Shown piece after piece: positions 1-8,481 of a DNA stretch of 64,000 bases (position 1 is its first letter; every line of letters starts with the position of its first letter). Under the pieces are notes generated by a model. That model had not been told where the DNA came from. It did no database searches and saw nothing but the letters and a program-made list of their open reading frames with translations. The translations under genes and the position numbers were made by a program. Source of the stretch: Helicobacter pylori (GTDB lineage: Bacteria; Campylobacterota; Campylobacteria; Campylobacterales; Helicobacteraceae); the NCBI RefSeq assembly GCF_001653475.1, contig NZ_CP011487.1:620001-684000 (forward strand), written 5' to 3'.

Positions 1-1757
1 TGCAGCTTTTGAGACAGGAGAAGTGATCTCTAAGTCGTTCAATTGCCCCATATACTGCATCCTGTATCCAGGTCTTAAGATCACATCTTTTTGAGAAAAT
101 CCATTGATCTTGAACTCTTCAATCACTTTGAGAGTCAATTCATCCCATGCGTCTTGAATGATCTTGCATGCTTCTATTTTTGACTTGTCTGGAGAATACT
201 GCGGAATGGCAATATCCACGCTCTTGTCGTATCTGTATTCAAAATCAGCGCAAGCACAACCAAAAGCACTAAATCCAGCCGCCCACGCAGGCACTACTAC
301 ATCCTTAAACCCTAAGCCTTCTGTATAGCCATAGGTATGCACAGGACCCGCACCACCATATGAAAAGCACACAAAATCAGACGGACTATACCCTTTAGCG
401 CTAATATTGGATCGCAAGTATTCTTTAAGCTCCAAATCAAGCAACTCAATCACACCCGCAGCCGCATCTTCTACGCTAATGCCTAGCGGATCAGCGATTT
501 GCTCTTTAATGTGCTTTTTAGCCCTATCCACATCTAATTTAATCAAACCGCCTAAGAAATTATCCGGGTTCAAATAGCCTAAAACAATATGGCAATCTGT
601 CACCGAAACCGTATCTAATCCGCTGTCTTTCCAACAAGTGCCAACTCTATACCCCGCGCTGTCAGGTCCTAGTTTAACAGATTGGCTGTGCGGATCAATG
701 CGCACAAAACTCCCAGCACCAGCACCAACGGAATCCATAGCCACAAGCGGTAAGGATAAAACAAGGCGTGCCATATCAGGGTCAGAAGCGATGTTGAAAT
801 TGCTCTTAACGATAAGCGCCATATCAAAGCTCGTGCCACCAATATCGCTGCATGCAATATTGTCATAACCAAGCGTTTCACCTAGCAATTTAGATCCAAT
901 CACGCCTCCAATAGGACCGCTCACAATAGTCCTAGCGAGCTCTTTAGCTTTCCAGCTAATGGTGCCTCCATGCGTTGCCATCACACGAAGATCAAATTTA
1001 GCGCCATGCTCTTTGAAGCGGTTGCTGACTTTAGAGAGAGTTTGCCTGCTTGGCTCAGCCGCATAAGCTTCTAAGATAGTGGTGTTCATTCTGTGGCTTT
1101 CTTTTCTTTGAGGGTAGTAATCCACAGAAGCGAATACAGGAATATTTTTACCCAATTTTTCAATCTCTTTTAACGCTATATCTCTAACGATGCGCTCGCT
1201 TTCAGCGTTTTTATGAGATATTGCAACAAGCAAATCACAATGGCCTTTGCGCCTGCTTCTAAAAGCTCCTTAACCGCAACTTTAACCTCTTCTTGGCGCA
1301 CTGGGATAACCACTTGCCCCTTGACATCGGTTCTTTCTGTAACGCCTCTAATCCTTTTTAAAGGAATCAGCGGATCATCATACTTGTGCGTGTTGATATG
1401 CAACCTTTCTTCTAGCGCATACCCCAAGTAGGATTGCAACGCCCTGCCCATAGAATGCATTTGCTCAAAACCCTTATTGCAAATCAGACCCACTTCCATC
1501 CCACGCCTTTGGACGACCCGATTGAGCATCGCCGTTCCTGAGTACACGCAAGTGACCAACTCTGGATAAACCTTACTCACATCTGATTTCCAGTGCGATA
1601 AAGCGTCTTGTGAGCTATTGTAAATAGCTAAGCTCTCATCTTCTGGGTTGCTTTGGGCTTTACCAACTACGAAACTGCCATTTTCTTTCACAAAAAATGT
1701 GTCCGTCATGGTGCCACCGGCATCAATGCCCATCACCTGAACTCTTGCGTCTTTCAT
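1..1757 (-). pseudogene. hyuA: Hydantoinase A / acetone carboxylase beta-type subunit, frameshifted and cut by window edge
   Basis: This matches HP0695 (hyuA, also called acxA), the ATP-binding subunit of the HyuA/HyuB family. In H. pylori it is thought to be part of an acetone carboxylase that converts acetone to acetoacetate. The start at 1757 gives residues 1-20 with the glycine-rich phosphate loop GIDAGGTMTDT. Normal sequence continues to about residue 180 (AIVICLLQ) and then goes out of frame near 1225-1232. The remaining family sequence is fully open in another frame, from about 1225 to position 1, where it leaves the window. An extra AT in GATATTGC (expected GATTGC) explains the shift. 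The acetoacetate-using sco genes lie nearby. It is a broken gene unless the indel is a sequencing error. Confidence 0.85.
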
Positions 1758-1951
1758 TTTTTAGACTCCTTAACATTAAAGTGTTGCTCAATGCAACCTG
1801 TTCAGGTTATAGGACAAATTTTAAAATGGAAATCGTTTATTTCAAAGCCAGTCAATAACAATGTGAAAATTTGATACATAAAGTGAAGAATAGTAATAAT
1901 TCATTCAAAAAAATATCATATTAGGAAGAAAAATATTAAACCTATATTAAA
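1758..1951. other. Intergenic region between lpxR and hyuA
   Basis: This AT-rich spacer of about 190 bp lies between the end of lpxR and the start of hyuA, both on the minus strand. It should hold the hyuA promoter. An AAGGAGT Shine-Dalgarno sequence sits just upstream of the hyuA ATG (plus-strand actcctt near 1765-1771). I see no further gene, repeat or convincing terminator hairpin. Confidence 0.5.
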
Positions 1952-2953
1952 TCAAAAGGCGAAATTCAATTCTAAAGTGCCGATTTGATGGTGCTTAGGC
2001 TGGGATTGGAAGGTTTTACTAATATCGGTGATTGTAAAAGCCACCCTAAAGCTACGCCACATCATAGCCGCTCCTATTTCACTGGTATAAACAAAGTATT
2101 CCAAATTAGCAATGCCCCTAGTTTCAGGGCTATTGCCTTGAATGAATATGTTAAGGGGTTGGAAGCGCCCAAAAGCCCCTACAAAAAAATAGATGGAAAA
2201 TTTATCGCTATAAGGCATGCCTCCATCAAAAGCGGTATTGACCTTATTGACACCATAATCAGCGTCTAGGTTATACCCAGCCCTAAAGAGCGAGCCGAGT
2301 TGGAAATAATCTCTCGCATTACCCAATTCCACATTAAACCCAGGCATTAACTCCATAGAAAAAAAACGAGTCTTTAAAAGGGGGACTTTTTTGAGCAATT
2401 GGTAGTGTAATTCAAAGATAAATTCGTTTTTGAGCTGTGTGTTCCAGCCATAAAATTGGGGGTCATGACCCCATTTATGAATGAGATGCTGCGTTTGAGC
2501 GGCCAAAGAATCTTGCCCTGTCGTGCCTAAAGAAAGCGTGAATAACTCCATAAAAGTTTGGTGGCGGTTATACACATTCAAATTCACCCTCAAATACCCC
2601 CCATAAGGGTGGTTGTCATGCAAATGCACCAGTTTTCTGTTTTCAAGTGAAGGGGTATACATGTCTTGGGCGAGGGAAATGCCAAAACGAGTAACCCTAG
2701 GGCTTTTATTGAAAAACCCTAAATACGAAGTCCATTTCATCGCTTTATTTTTAGAAAAATCAAACTCTTTAGTAGAAAAGCCTATTTGATTGCCTGCGGT
2801 ATAATACTCATCAATGTAGGGATTGATATAACCATCATTTTCCGTCATCAAATTGATAGAATAGCGTTTAGAGGGCGTTAATGGGGTGGGAATAACCTCT
2901 TTTGCCCATGCAAACATTCCTAATAATAAACATAAAATAAATTTGAAAAACAA
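1952..2953 (-). CDS. lpxR: Lipid A 3'-O-deacylase LpxR
   Basis: LpxR is an outer-membrane beta-barrel hydrolase that removes the 3'-linked acyl chains of lipid A, part of the remodelling that makes H. pylori LPS weakly inflammatory. The 333-residue protein has a signal peptide ending at about AWA (residue 17). The family's Asn-Asp pair appears in TENDG (N39, D40), followed by YYTAG and AQDMYTP. A Q-x3-H motif (Q155, H159) precedes GWNTQL and should contain the catalytic His. The C-terminus ends in an aromatic residue (NFAF), as expected for BAM substrates. It matches HP0694, which I recall as the characterised deacylase. It is transcribed apart from the downstream hyuA and 126 bp from atoE. 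Confidence 0.88.
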   Translation of the reverse strand: MFFKFILCLLLGMFAWAKEVIPTPLTPSKRYSINLMTENDGYINPYIDEYYTAGNQIGFSTKEFDFSKNKAMKWTSYLGFFNKSPRVTRFGISLAQDMYTPSLENRKLVHLHDNHPYGGYLRVNLNVYNRHQTFMELFTLSLGTTGQDSLAAQTQHLIHKWGHDPQFYGWNTQLKNEFIFELHYQLLKKVPLLKTRFFSMELMPGFNVELGNARDYFQLGSLFRAGYNLDADYGVNKVNTAFDGGMPYSDKFSIYFFVGAFGRFQPLNIFIQGNSPETRGIANLEYFVYTSEIGAAMMWRSFRVAFTITDISKTFQSQPKHHQIGTLELNFAF

Positions 2954-3079
2954 AACACTTCCTCTTAGGTTATTATGGGGTTATTGTAACGAAATAAGGC
3001 TTAATTACAAGAGCGTTTAAGGGGTGAAAAGAGAAAACTTTACTCCATCAAAAAGAGCGTGGTTTTAGGCATAAAAAAC

Positions 3080-4444
3080 TCACACTAAAAAATAAAACAC
3101 CCCACACACGACTAAGCCTACAAAAATTAAAGTCAAAACGCAATAGCCCATAATATCTTTAGCGCCCAAACCCGCAATGGCTAAAGCAGGCAAAGCCCAA
3201 AAAGGCTGTATCATATTCGTCCAAGCGTCTCCCCAAGCGATAGCCATAGAAACCACTCCCGGATCCACTCCTAAGCTTTGACCTGCAGGGAGCATGATGG
3301 GAGCTTGAATCGCCCATTGCCCTCCGCCAGACGGGATGAAAATATTGACAATTCCTGCACTCAAAAAAGTCATGAGCGCGAAAGTTTTTTCATTAGCGAT
3401 GTGCGTGAAGGCTAAAGAAAGCATTTGCGCTAAAGAATGACCCCCCACGCTATGGCTTGCCATCATCCCCATAATCCCGGCATAAAAAGGGAATTGCAAT
3501 AAAATCCCAGCCACACTCCTAGCGGAATGGTTGATCGCTTTCACATAAGCTAAAGGGGTTTTATGGAGCAAAATCCCTAAAAAAAGGAAAATCGTATTGA
3601 CAGTGTTTAAACTAAGCCCTCCTCCTTTAAAAAAATAAATACCAAGATACCCAAAACCCAAAAAAACCAAAAGATAAGAAAGCAAAGCACTGTTTTCCAA
3701 AAAATGCGCAATCGTTTTGTCTTGTTGGTGGTCAATGAGTTCTGTTTCCTTGTATTCGTCTTTTAAAAGCTTTGCGTCAATCTCAATAATTTCTTCCTTT
3801 TTAGGGTGGATTATTGCCATTAAAAAGGGTAACCCTACAAGAATAATCCCTATAATGATTAAATTATAAGCAGAAAAAATCGTCTGACTGATAGGAATAG
3901 CTTTTTCAATCACCCCAGCGCTTATTTTGGATAGGTTTTCATTTTGGGTGGCAACGCTTAAAGGGATAGAGCCTGATAAACCCCCATGCCAGATGACAAA
4001 ACCCGAATAAGCGCTAGCAATAAGCAGCCTGTAATCCACCCCTTTAACATTTTTTGCAATCTCTTTTGCAAAAATTGCACTAATCACTAAGCCAAAACCC
4101 CAGTTGATCCAATTAGCGATTAATGATAAAAAAGTAACCAACCATAAAGCCGTATAATACCCTTTAGGTAAAGACGCTAGATATTTTAAAAGTTTTTGGA
4201 CTAATTTAGCACTAGCCAAAGCCTGACCCAACACTAAAATAAGAGCCATTTGCATAGAAAAACCTAAAAGCGTCCAAGCACTATTCCCCCAACTAGAAAT
4301 GACAGATGAAGCGTCTTGCCCTGTCAAGCAATAAACAAGAACAAACACGATAAACGATAAAAGAGCGACCAAGACAAAAGAGTCCGGCAAACATTTAGAC
4401 GCCAAAAACACGCACACTGAAGTCAAATGCCTTAATAAAAACAT
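3080..4444 (-). CDS. atoE: Short-chain fatty acid transporter AtoE
   Basis: This hydrophobic permease of the AtoE family has about a dozen membrane segments and is predicted to import short-chain fatty acids or acetoacetate. A GTG lies at 4450, but AAGGGG is spaced correctly for the ATG at 4444, giving 454 residues, the family's usual size. Conserved features include the GHSLAQML and FIPSGGGQWAIQAPI segments, the latter a family hallmark in the C-terminal third. It sits directly downstream of scoA and scoB with an 18-bp gap and probably forms one operon with them, so the substrate is probably acetoacetate or a related keto acid. This matches HP0693. Confidence 0.9.
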   Translation of the reverse strand: MFLLRHLTSVCVFLASKCLPDSFVLVALLSFIVFVLVYCLTGQDASSVISSWGNSAWTLLGFSMQMALILVLGQALASAKLVQKLLKYLASLPKGYYTALWLVTFLSLIANWINWGFGLVISAIFAKEIAKNVKGVDYRLLIASAYSGFVIWHGGLSGSIPLSVATQNENLSKISAGVIEKAIPISQTIFSAYNLIIIGIILVGLPFLMAIIHPKKEEIIEIDAKLLKDEYKETELIDHQQDKTIAHFLENSALLSYLLVFLGFGYLGIYFFKGGGLSLNTVNTIFLFLGILLHKTPLAYVKAINHSARSVAGILLQFPFYAGIMGMMASHSVGGHSLAQMLSLAFTHIANEKTFALMTFLSAGIVNIFIPSGGGQWAIQAPIMLPAGQSLGVDPGVVSMAIAWGDAWTNMIQPFWALPALAIAGLGAKDIMGYCVLTLIFVGLVVCGVFYFLV

Positions 4445-4462
4445 AAACACCCCTTTTATAAG

Positions 4463-5086
4463 CTATAGGCGTGCTTCAAATTCAGCTTCTGTTTTTTCTC
4501 TCACTTGATCAAGGCTGACCCCCTCTTGCAATTCCACTAATTTCATGGCGTTATTGGAAAACTCAAACACCGCTAAATCCGTTATCAATTGATGCACCAC
4601 GCCTTTTCCTGTTAAGGGCAATGAGCATTCTTTTTTCACTTTAGACTCCCCATATTTGTTGCAATGCTCCATGATGACAATCACTTTTTTAGCACCATGC
4701 ACCAAATCCATAGCCCCTCCCATGCCTTTTATGAGCTTTTTAGGGATCATCCAATTAGCCAAATCCCCATTTTGTGAGACTTCCATCCCTCCTAAAATCG
4801 CTAAATCAATATGCCCCCCACGAATCATCGCAAACGAATCCGCACTGTTGAAAAACGAAGCACCCGGCACCACAGTTATGGTTTCCTTGCCCGCATTAAT
4901 GAGATCCGCATCTACGCCCCCCTCTAAAGGGTAAGCACCAATCCCTAACAGCCCGTTCTCGCTTTGGAAAACGATATTCATCCCGCTCACTTCATTAGCC
5001 ACAAGCGTGGGCAAGCCTATCCCTAAATTCACATACATGCCCTCTTTTAATTCCTTTGCCGCTCTTTTAATGATAGCCTCTCTCAT
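4463..5086 (-). CDS. scoB: Succinyl-CoA:3-ketoacid CoA-transferase subunit B
   Basis: This is the beta subunit of SCOT, which moves CoA between succinyl-CoA and acetoacetate. It thereby feeds acetoacetyl-CoA to thiolase and regenerates succinate for the incomplete H. pylori citric acid cycle. The 207-residue protein carries the active-site motif SENGLLG, with E43 as the glutamate that forms the CoA thioester. Earlier [10 protein letters not shown] is the family's nucleotide-contacting loop. The start overlaps the scoA stop by 4 bp, indicating translational coupling. It is intact here although the neighbouring thiolase gene is disrupted. It matches HP0692. Confidence 0.95.
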   Translation of the reverse strand: MREAIIKRAAKELKEGMYVNLGIGLPTLVANEVSGMNIVFQSENGLLGIGAYPLEGGVDADLINAGKETITVVPGASFFNSADSFAMIRGGHIDLAILGGMEVSQNGDLANWMIPKKLIKGMGGAMDLVHGAKKVIVIMEHCNKYGESKVKKECSLPLTGKGVVHQLITDLAVFEFSNNAMKLVELQEGVSLDQVREKTEAEFEARL

Positions 5087-5781
5087 TTCGCGCTCCTTGT
5101 CGTGATTTTTTCTATCCGTTTTTCAAATTTCTCGCCCTTATAAATGTGTTGCACATAGATTCCTGGCAAGTGTATTTCATCTGGGTCTAATTCCCCAGCC
5201 GGAACAATTTCTTCCACTTCAGCGACGCATATTTTTGCCGCCATCGCGCACAAGGGATTGAAATTCCTAGCTGTCTTTCTAAACACCAAGTTCCCAAGAG
5301 TGTCGCTTTTATAGGCTTTAATAAGCCCGTAATCGCCCGTTATCGCTATTTCTAAAATATACTCTTTGCCGTTAAATTCCCTTGATTCTTTGCCTTGAGC
5401 GATCAAAGTCCCAACACCGGTTGGGGTGTAGTAAGCGGGTATCCCAGCCCCTCCAGCGCGCAAGTTTTCAGCCAGCGTGCCTTGCGGTGTCAAAACGACT
5501 TCAATTTCCCCATTCAGCATTTGCGATTCAAAAATCTTATTTTCCCCCACATAGGAAGCGATGATCTTTTTAATCTGCTTTTTTTCCAAAAGAATGCCAA
5601 GCCCAAAATCATCAACGCCGCAATTATTGCTCACGACAACCAAATCCTTGATGCCTTTCTTATAAATATAATCAATGGCGTATTCGGGTATCCCGCACAG
5701 CCCAAAACCGCCCACTAAAATAGTATCCCCATCTTTTAACCCACTCAATGCTTTGTCTAAATCGGTTATAACCTTGTTCAT
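5083..5781 (-). CDS. scoA: Succinyl-CoA:3-ketoacid CoA-transferase subunit A
   Basis: This is the alpha subunit of the SCOT heterotetramer. The 232-residue protein has the glycine-rich CoA-binding signature [10 protein letters not shown] at residues 24-33 and the [10 protein letters not shown] segment typical of family I CoA transferases. It ends with a 4-bp overlap with scoB and begins 10 bp after the stop of the fadA relic, so the original operon order was fadA, scoA, scoB, atoE. The reading frame is complete. With fadA broken, its acetoacetyl-CoA product would have no thiolase encoded in this operon. It matches HP0691. Confidence 0.95.
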   Translation of the reverse strand: MNKVITDLDKALSGLKDGDTILVGGFGLCGIPEYAIDYIYKKGIKDLVVVSNNCGVDDFGLGILLEKKQIKKIIASYVGENKIFESQMLNGEIEVVLTPQGTLAENLRAGGAGIPAYYTPTGVGTLIAQGKESREFNGKEYILEIAITGDYGLIKAYKSDTLGNLVFRKTARNFNPLCAMAAKICVAEVEEIVPAGELDPDEIHLPGIYVQHIYKGEKFEKRIEKITTRSAK

Positions 5782-5791
5782 CTCATTCTCC

Positions 5792-6968
5792 TTATTTTTG
5801 TTCCACTATCACAGAAAGACCCTGTCCGCCACCCACACACAATGACGCACAACCAACGCCATGACCGCTTTTTTTCATTTCATGCAACAAAGTCACTAAG
5901 ATCCTAGCGCCGCTTGCGCCAATAGGGTGACCAATCGCTATCGCGCCTCCATTCACATTCACGATATTGGGGTTTAATTCAAGCTCTTTTAACACGGCTA
6001 TGCTTTGCGCAGCGAAAGCTTCATTGAGTTCAAAAAGATTGATGTCATTGAGATTCATTTTGACATTTTTAAGATTGTTTTTAATAGCGATGCTAGGGCA
6101 TATACCCATTATATCCGGACTGCAACCACCCAAACCAAACCCCTTGATAGCCGCCATTGTTTTTAACCCTAATTTTTGCGCTTTTTTAGCGTTGCATAAA
6201 ATGATAACGCTCGCACCATCATTGATCCCTGATGAATTCCCTGCCGTTACTGATCCGTCTTTTTTGAAAGCGGGTTTGAGCTTTGCAAGGGATTCTAGAG
6301 TCGTGTCTCTAGGGTATTCGTCTTCTTTAAAAACAACCACGCCTTTTTTATTCGCTATTTCAATAGGTGTGATTTCTTCTTGGAATTTCCCTGCATTAAT
6401 GGCGGCTCTTGCTTTAAGTTGCGATTGGAGCGCGAAAACATCTTGCTATTCTCGGCTTATGCGGTATGCTTGAGCGACATTATCGGCGGTGATCCCCATG
6501 TGGTAATCATTGAACGCATCCCACAATCCGTCATGTATCATGGAGTCTATCATGTTCGCATTCCCCATTCTTTTCCCGTCTCGCATGTCAAACGACAGAT
6601 AGGGCGCTGCACTCATATTTTCCACGCCACCACACACCACCACCTCATTGCGCCCAAGCATGATGCTGTCATGCGCTAATTGAATGGCTTTCATAGACGA
6701 TCCACAAACCATATTGACGCTAAAAGCATTCCTGTCATTAGGAATGCCAGCGTCCAGTTGGATCTGTCTGGCGATATTTTGACCCAAACCGGCGGATAAA
6801 ACATTGCCTAAAATGACAGAATCCACAGCACTAGGCTCAAGACCGCTCGCATTCAAAGCGTCTTTAAGCACGCTAACACCCATTTCTCTAGTGCCCACAT
6901 TCTTTAGAGAGCCTAAAAAACTCCCTACAGCACTACGCTTTGCCCGCTACTACAACCACTTCGTTCAT
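5792..6968 (-). pseudogene. fadA: Acetyl-CoA acetyltransferase (thiolase), two inactivating lesions
   Basis: Thiolase converts acetoacetyl-CoA plus CoA to two acetyl-CoA. Reading from the ATG at 6968, the protein begins MNEVVVVAGKA and then hits TAG near 6936. An extra G in AAAGCGTAGT (expected AAACGTAGT) accounts for this. The correct frame resumes as RSAVGSFLGSLK and contains the nucleophilic Cys in MVCGSSMKAIQ. A second break is an in-frame TAG at 6446-6448 (SRE-stop-QDVFALQ), a single-base nonsense change from an expected GAG or GAA. The distal part is otherwise intact, with GGAIAIGHPIGASGARI and the final CVGGGQG. Two independent lesions, one of them a substitution, argue for real gene death. 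It matches HP0690. Confidence 0.9.
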
Positions 6969-7180
6969 GTCTTTGCCTTTAAGTTGATTTGTTAATCATA
7001 GTATCACTTTTAGGTGATTGACACCCTAATAGGTTTGATTTTGTTTCAGGTTTTGTTTTAGATTGAGAGTGATCCGTTTATTTTTTTCACAAAAATATTA
7101 TTCTTATCATTCAATGGTTATTGCGCAATTTTTTACATTCAACACAAATTAGTTTAAAACGATAATGATTAGCTTTTAAG

Positions 7181-7209
7181 CTATAGCCTATCTTAGTGAT
7201 AGACTATAT
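7181..7209. repeat. Imperfect inverted repeat beside relict gene
   Basis: CTATAGCCTATC, a 5-base loop TTAGT, then GATAGACTATA forms an 11-bp stem with one C/A mismatch. It lies just downstream of the relict gene that ends at 7216 and upstream of fadA. No T-run follows on either strand, so it is not a classical intrinsic terminator. It could be a degenerate terminator or an operator. Confidence 0.4.
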
Positions 7210-7215
7210 TGTTTA

Positions 7216-7463
7216 TTAAAGACTGAAAGTTTTATTAGCGCGTAAGTTGGTATAAATACCTATATTTTCATCTTTATCTTCTATGATAAGATAATAACTT
7301 ACAGCTTCAAGCGGTATTTTTGATATTGATACACTCATTATATAAATAACCATGAATACCACAATATAAATGGTCTATTTTACTATTATCTTCTATCTTC
7401 ACTCAAGCAAGATCCGTCAGTATAAACGATAGCTTTTAATTTTTTATTTTCTTCTAAAATCAT
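7216..7463 (-). pseudogene. Relict of a small gene with an RNase H-like start
   Basis: A strong ribosome-binding site (GGAGGAAA) precedes an ATG at 7463. Translation gives MILEENKKLKAIVYTDGSCL, then stops after about 27 residues. KAIVYTDGS resembles the first beta strand and catalytic Asp of RNase H-fold proteins. Protein-like sequence continues in other frames: DNSKIDHLYCGIHGYLYNE, then EAVSYYLIIEDKDENIG, ending at the TAA at 7216. At least two frame changes and an internal deletion are needed to connect these. I infer a decayed gene of a phage-type or cellular RNase H-like family, not the resident rnhA at 36 kb. The family assignment rests on one motif only. Confidence 0.5.
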
Positions 7464-7532
7464 ATTTTCCTCCAATTATTTTATACCAAATACCAATTGG
7501 TTTTGATTATCCAATAAGGTTTCAATAGGGTT

Positions 7533-8345
7533 TCAAGCAAACTCCCTAATCTCTTTCTCTAAAGCGTTAATAAAAACGCTTGAATAGGATTTTTCCTTAG
7601 GGAATTTTTCTAAAAAATCGCTCAATAGCCCAAGGTATTGCTCCTTATTTAAAGCCCCTTTTAACACTTCGTATTTCAAAAAAAGCCAGTAAGTGTTAAG
7701 CACATCGCTTTGGCAATAGCTGTCAATAACGCCTTTTTTCTCCTTTTGGCTTAAATGTGGGTTGTAATAAATCGCATGCACTAAATCCCCGCTCACATCA
7801 AATTTACCAGGAATATTCATCATGGAGCAAACGCCATTTAGATTCAAACCCCTAACGGATCCATAATGGCTCAAGCTATCCATTAAATCCAAATGAAACT
7901 GCTCGCTATAGCGAGAGCGGTAATTTTCCCACTTGTTTTCTTGGCTGTAAAAAGCGTCTAAAGTTAAATTGTATTTAAGGGCTTTGAGCGTGAGTAGGGG
8001 CATATCAAAACCTCTGCCATTGAAGCTTATCAAGCGCGGTTGCTTTTCGTTAAAGTATTTGAAAAAGTCCTCTAAAAGCTCTTTTTCGCTTGTAAAATCC
8101 TCTTTATTCTCGTGTCTTTGACCAAAATTCCCCACTTTGATAAATTGCCCGTAATCATCGCCTATGACCGCTGCAATGGAGATAATTTCATGCAAATAAA
8201 GAGGCAAAAACTCGCTCCCGCTTTTTTCTTTTTGCTTTTCAAAACTCCATTCACAGATTTTTAGCGCATCATCTTCTTCTAATTGAAAATGCTCTTTACA
8301 CAAACTCATGCTAGGAATGGTCTCTATATCAAACACGCACAACAT
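7533..8345 (-). CDS. Predicted 3'-5' exonuclease, PolB-like (DEDD family)
   Basis: The protein belongs to the RNase H-like exonucleases related to the proofreading domain of B-family DNA polymerases. The first motif is FDIETIP near the N-terminus, giving the first D and E of DEDD. FNGRGFDMPLL carries the second motif and YCQSDVLNTYWL near the C-terminal third supplies the last Asp. A GTG lies at 8348, but AAAGGGG is better spaced for the ATG at 8345, giving 270 residues. It stands alone, divergent from feoB. Its biological role in H. pylori is unknown; DNA repair or recombination is a guess. It corresponds to a conserved hypothetical near HP0688. Confidence 0.8.
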   Translation of the reverse strand: MLCVFDIETIPSMSLCKEHFQLEEDDALKICEWSFEKQKEKSGSEFLPLYLHEIISIAAVIGDDYGQFIKVGNFGQRHENKEDFTSEKELLEDFFKYFNEKQPRLISFNGRGFDMPLLTLKALKYNLTLDAFYSQENKWENYRSRYSEQFHLDLMDSLSHYGSVRGLNLNGVCSMMNIPGKFDVSGDLVHAIYYNPHLSQKEKKGVIDSYCQSDVLNTYWLFLKYEVLKGALNKEQYLGLLSDFLEKFPKEKSYSSVFINALEKEIREFA

Positions 8346-8405
8346 CACACGCCCCTTTCGCGTTTTAACATTCTTGTCTCGCTTTTATTATATAACAATT
8401 AGTCT

Positions 8406-8417
8406 TATAGCGCTATA
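8406..8417. promoter_or_regulatory. Perfect 12-bp palindrome in the feoB/exonuclease divergent region
   Basis: TATAGCGCTATA is an uninterrupted palindrome in the 130-bp gap between two divergent genes, about 65 bp upstream of the feoB start. An AT-rich TATTATATAA lies nearby at about 8387-8396. It could be an operator or overlap a promoter -10 element. It does not resemble a Fur box closely. Confidence 0.3.
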
Positions 8418-8481
8418 GTGCCAGCTTTTAATATCAAAACGATATAACCAAAAATTAAAAAACTTATTTGGAGAATTGGAA

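Noticed and set aside
1653-1874. Plus-strand ORF across the hyuA start
   Set aside because: Antisense to hyuA and its upstream region, with no start signal or homology.
4656-4934. Plus-strand ORF within scoB
   Set aside because: It lies wholly antisense to the conserved scoB gene and has no recognisable protein features.
5395-5718. Plus-strand ORFs within scoA
   Set aside because: Antisense to a conserved coding region, without a ribosome-binding site or family match.
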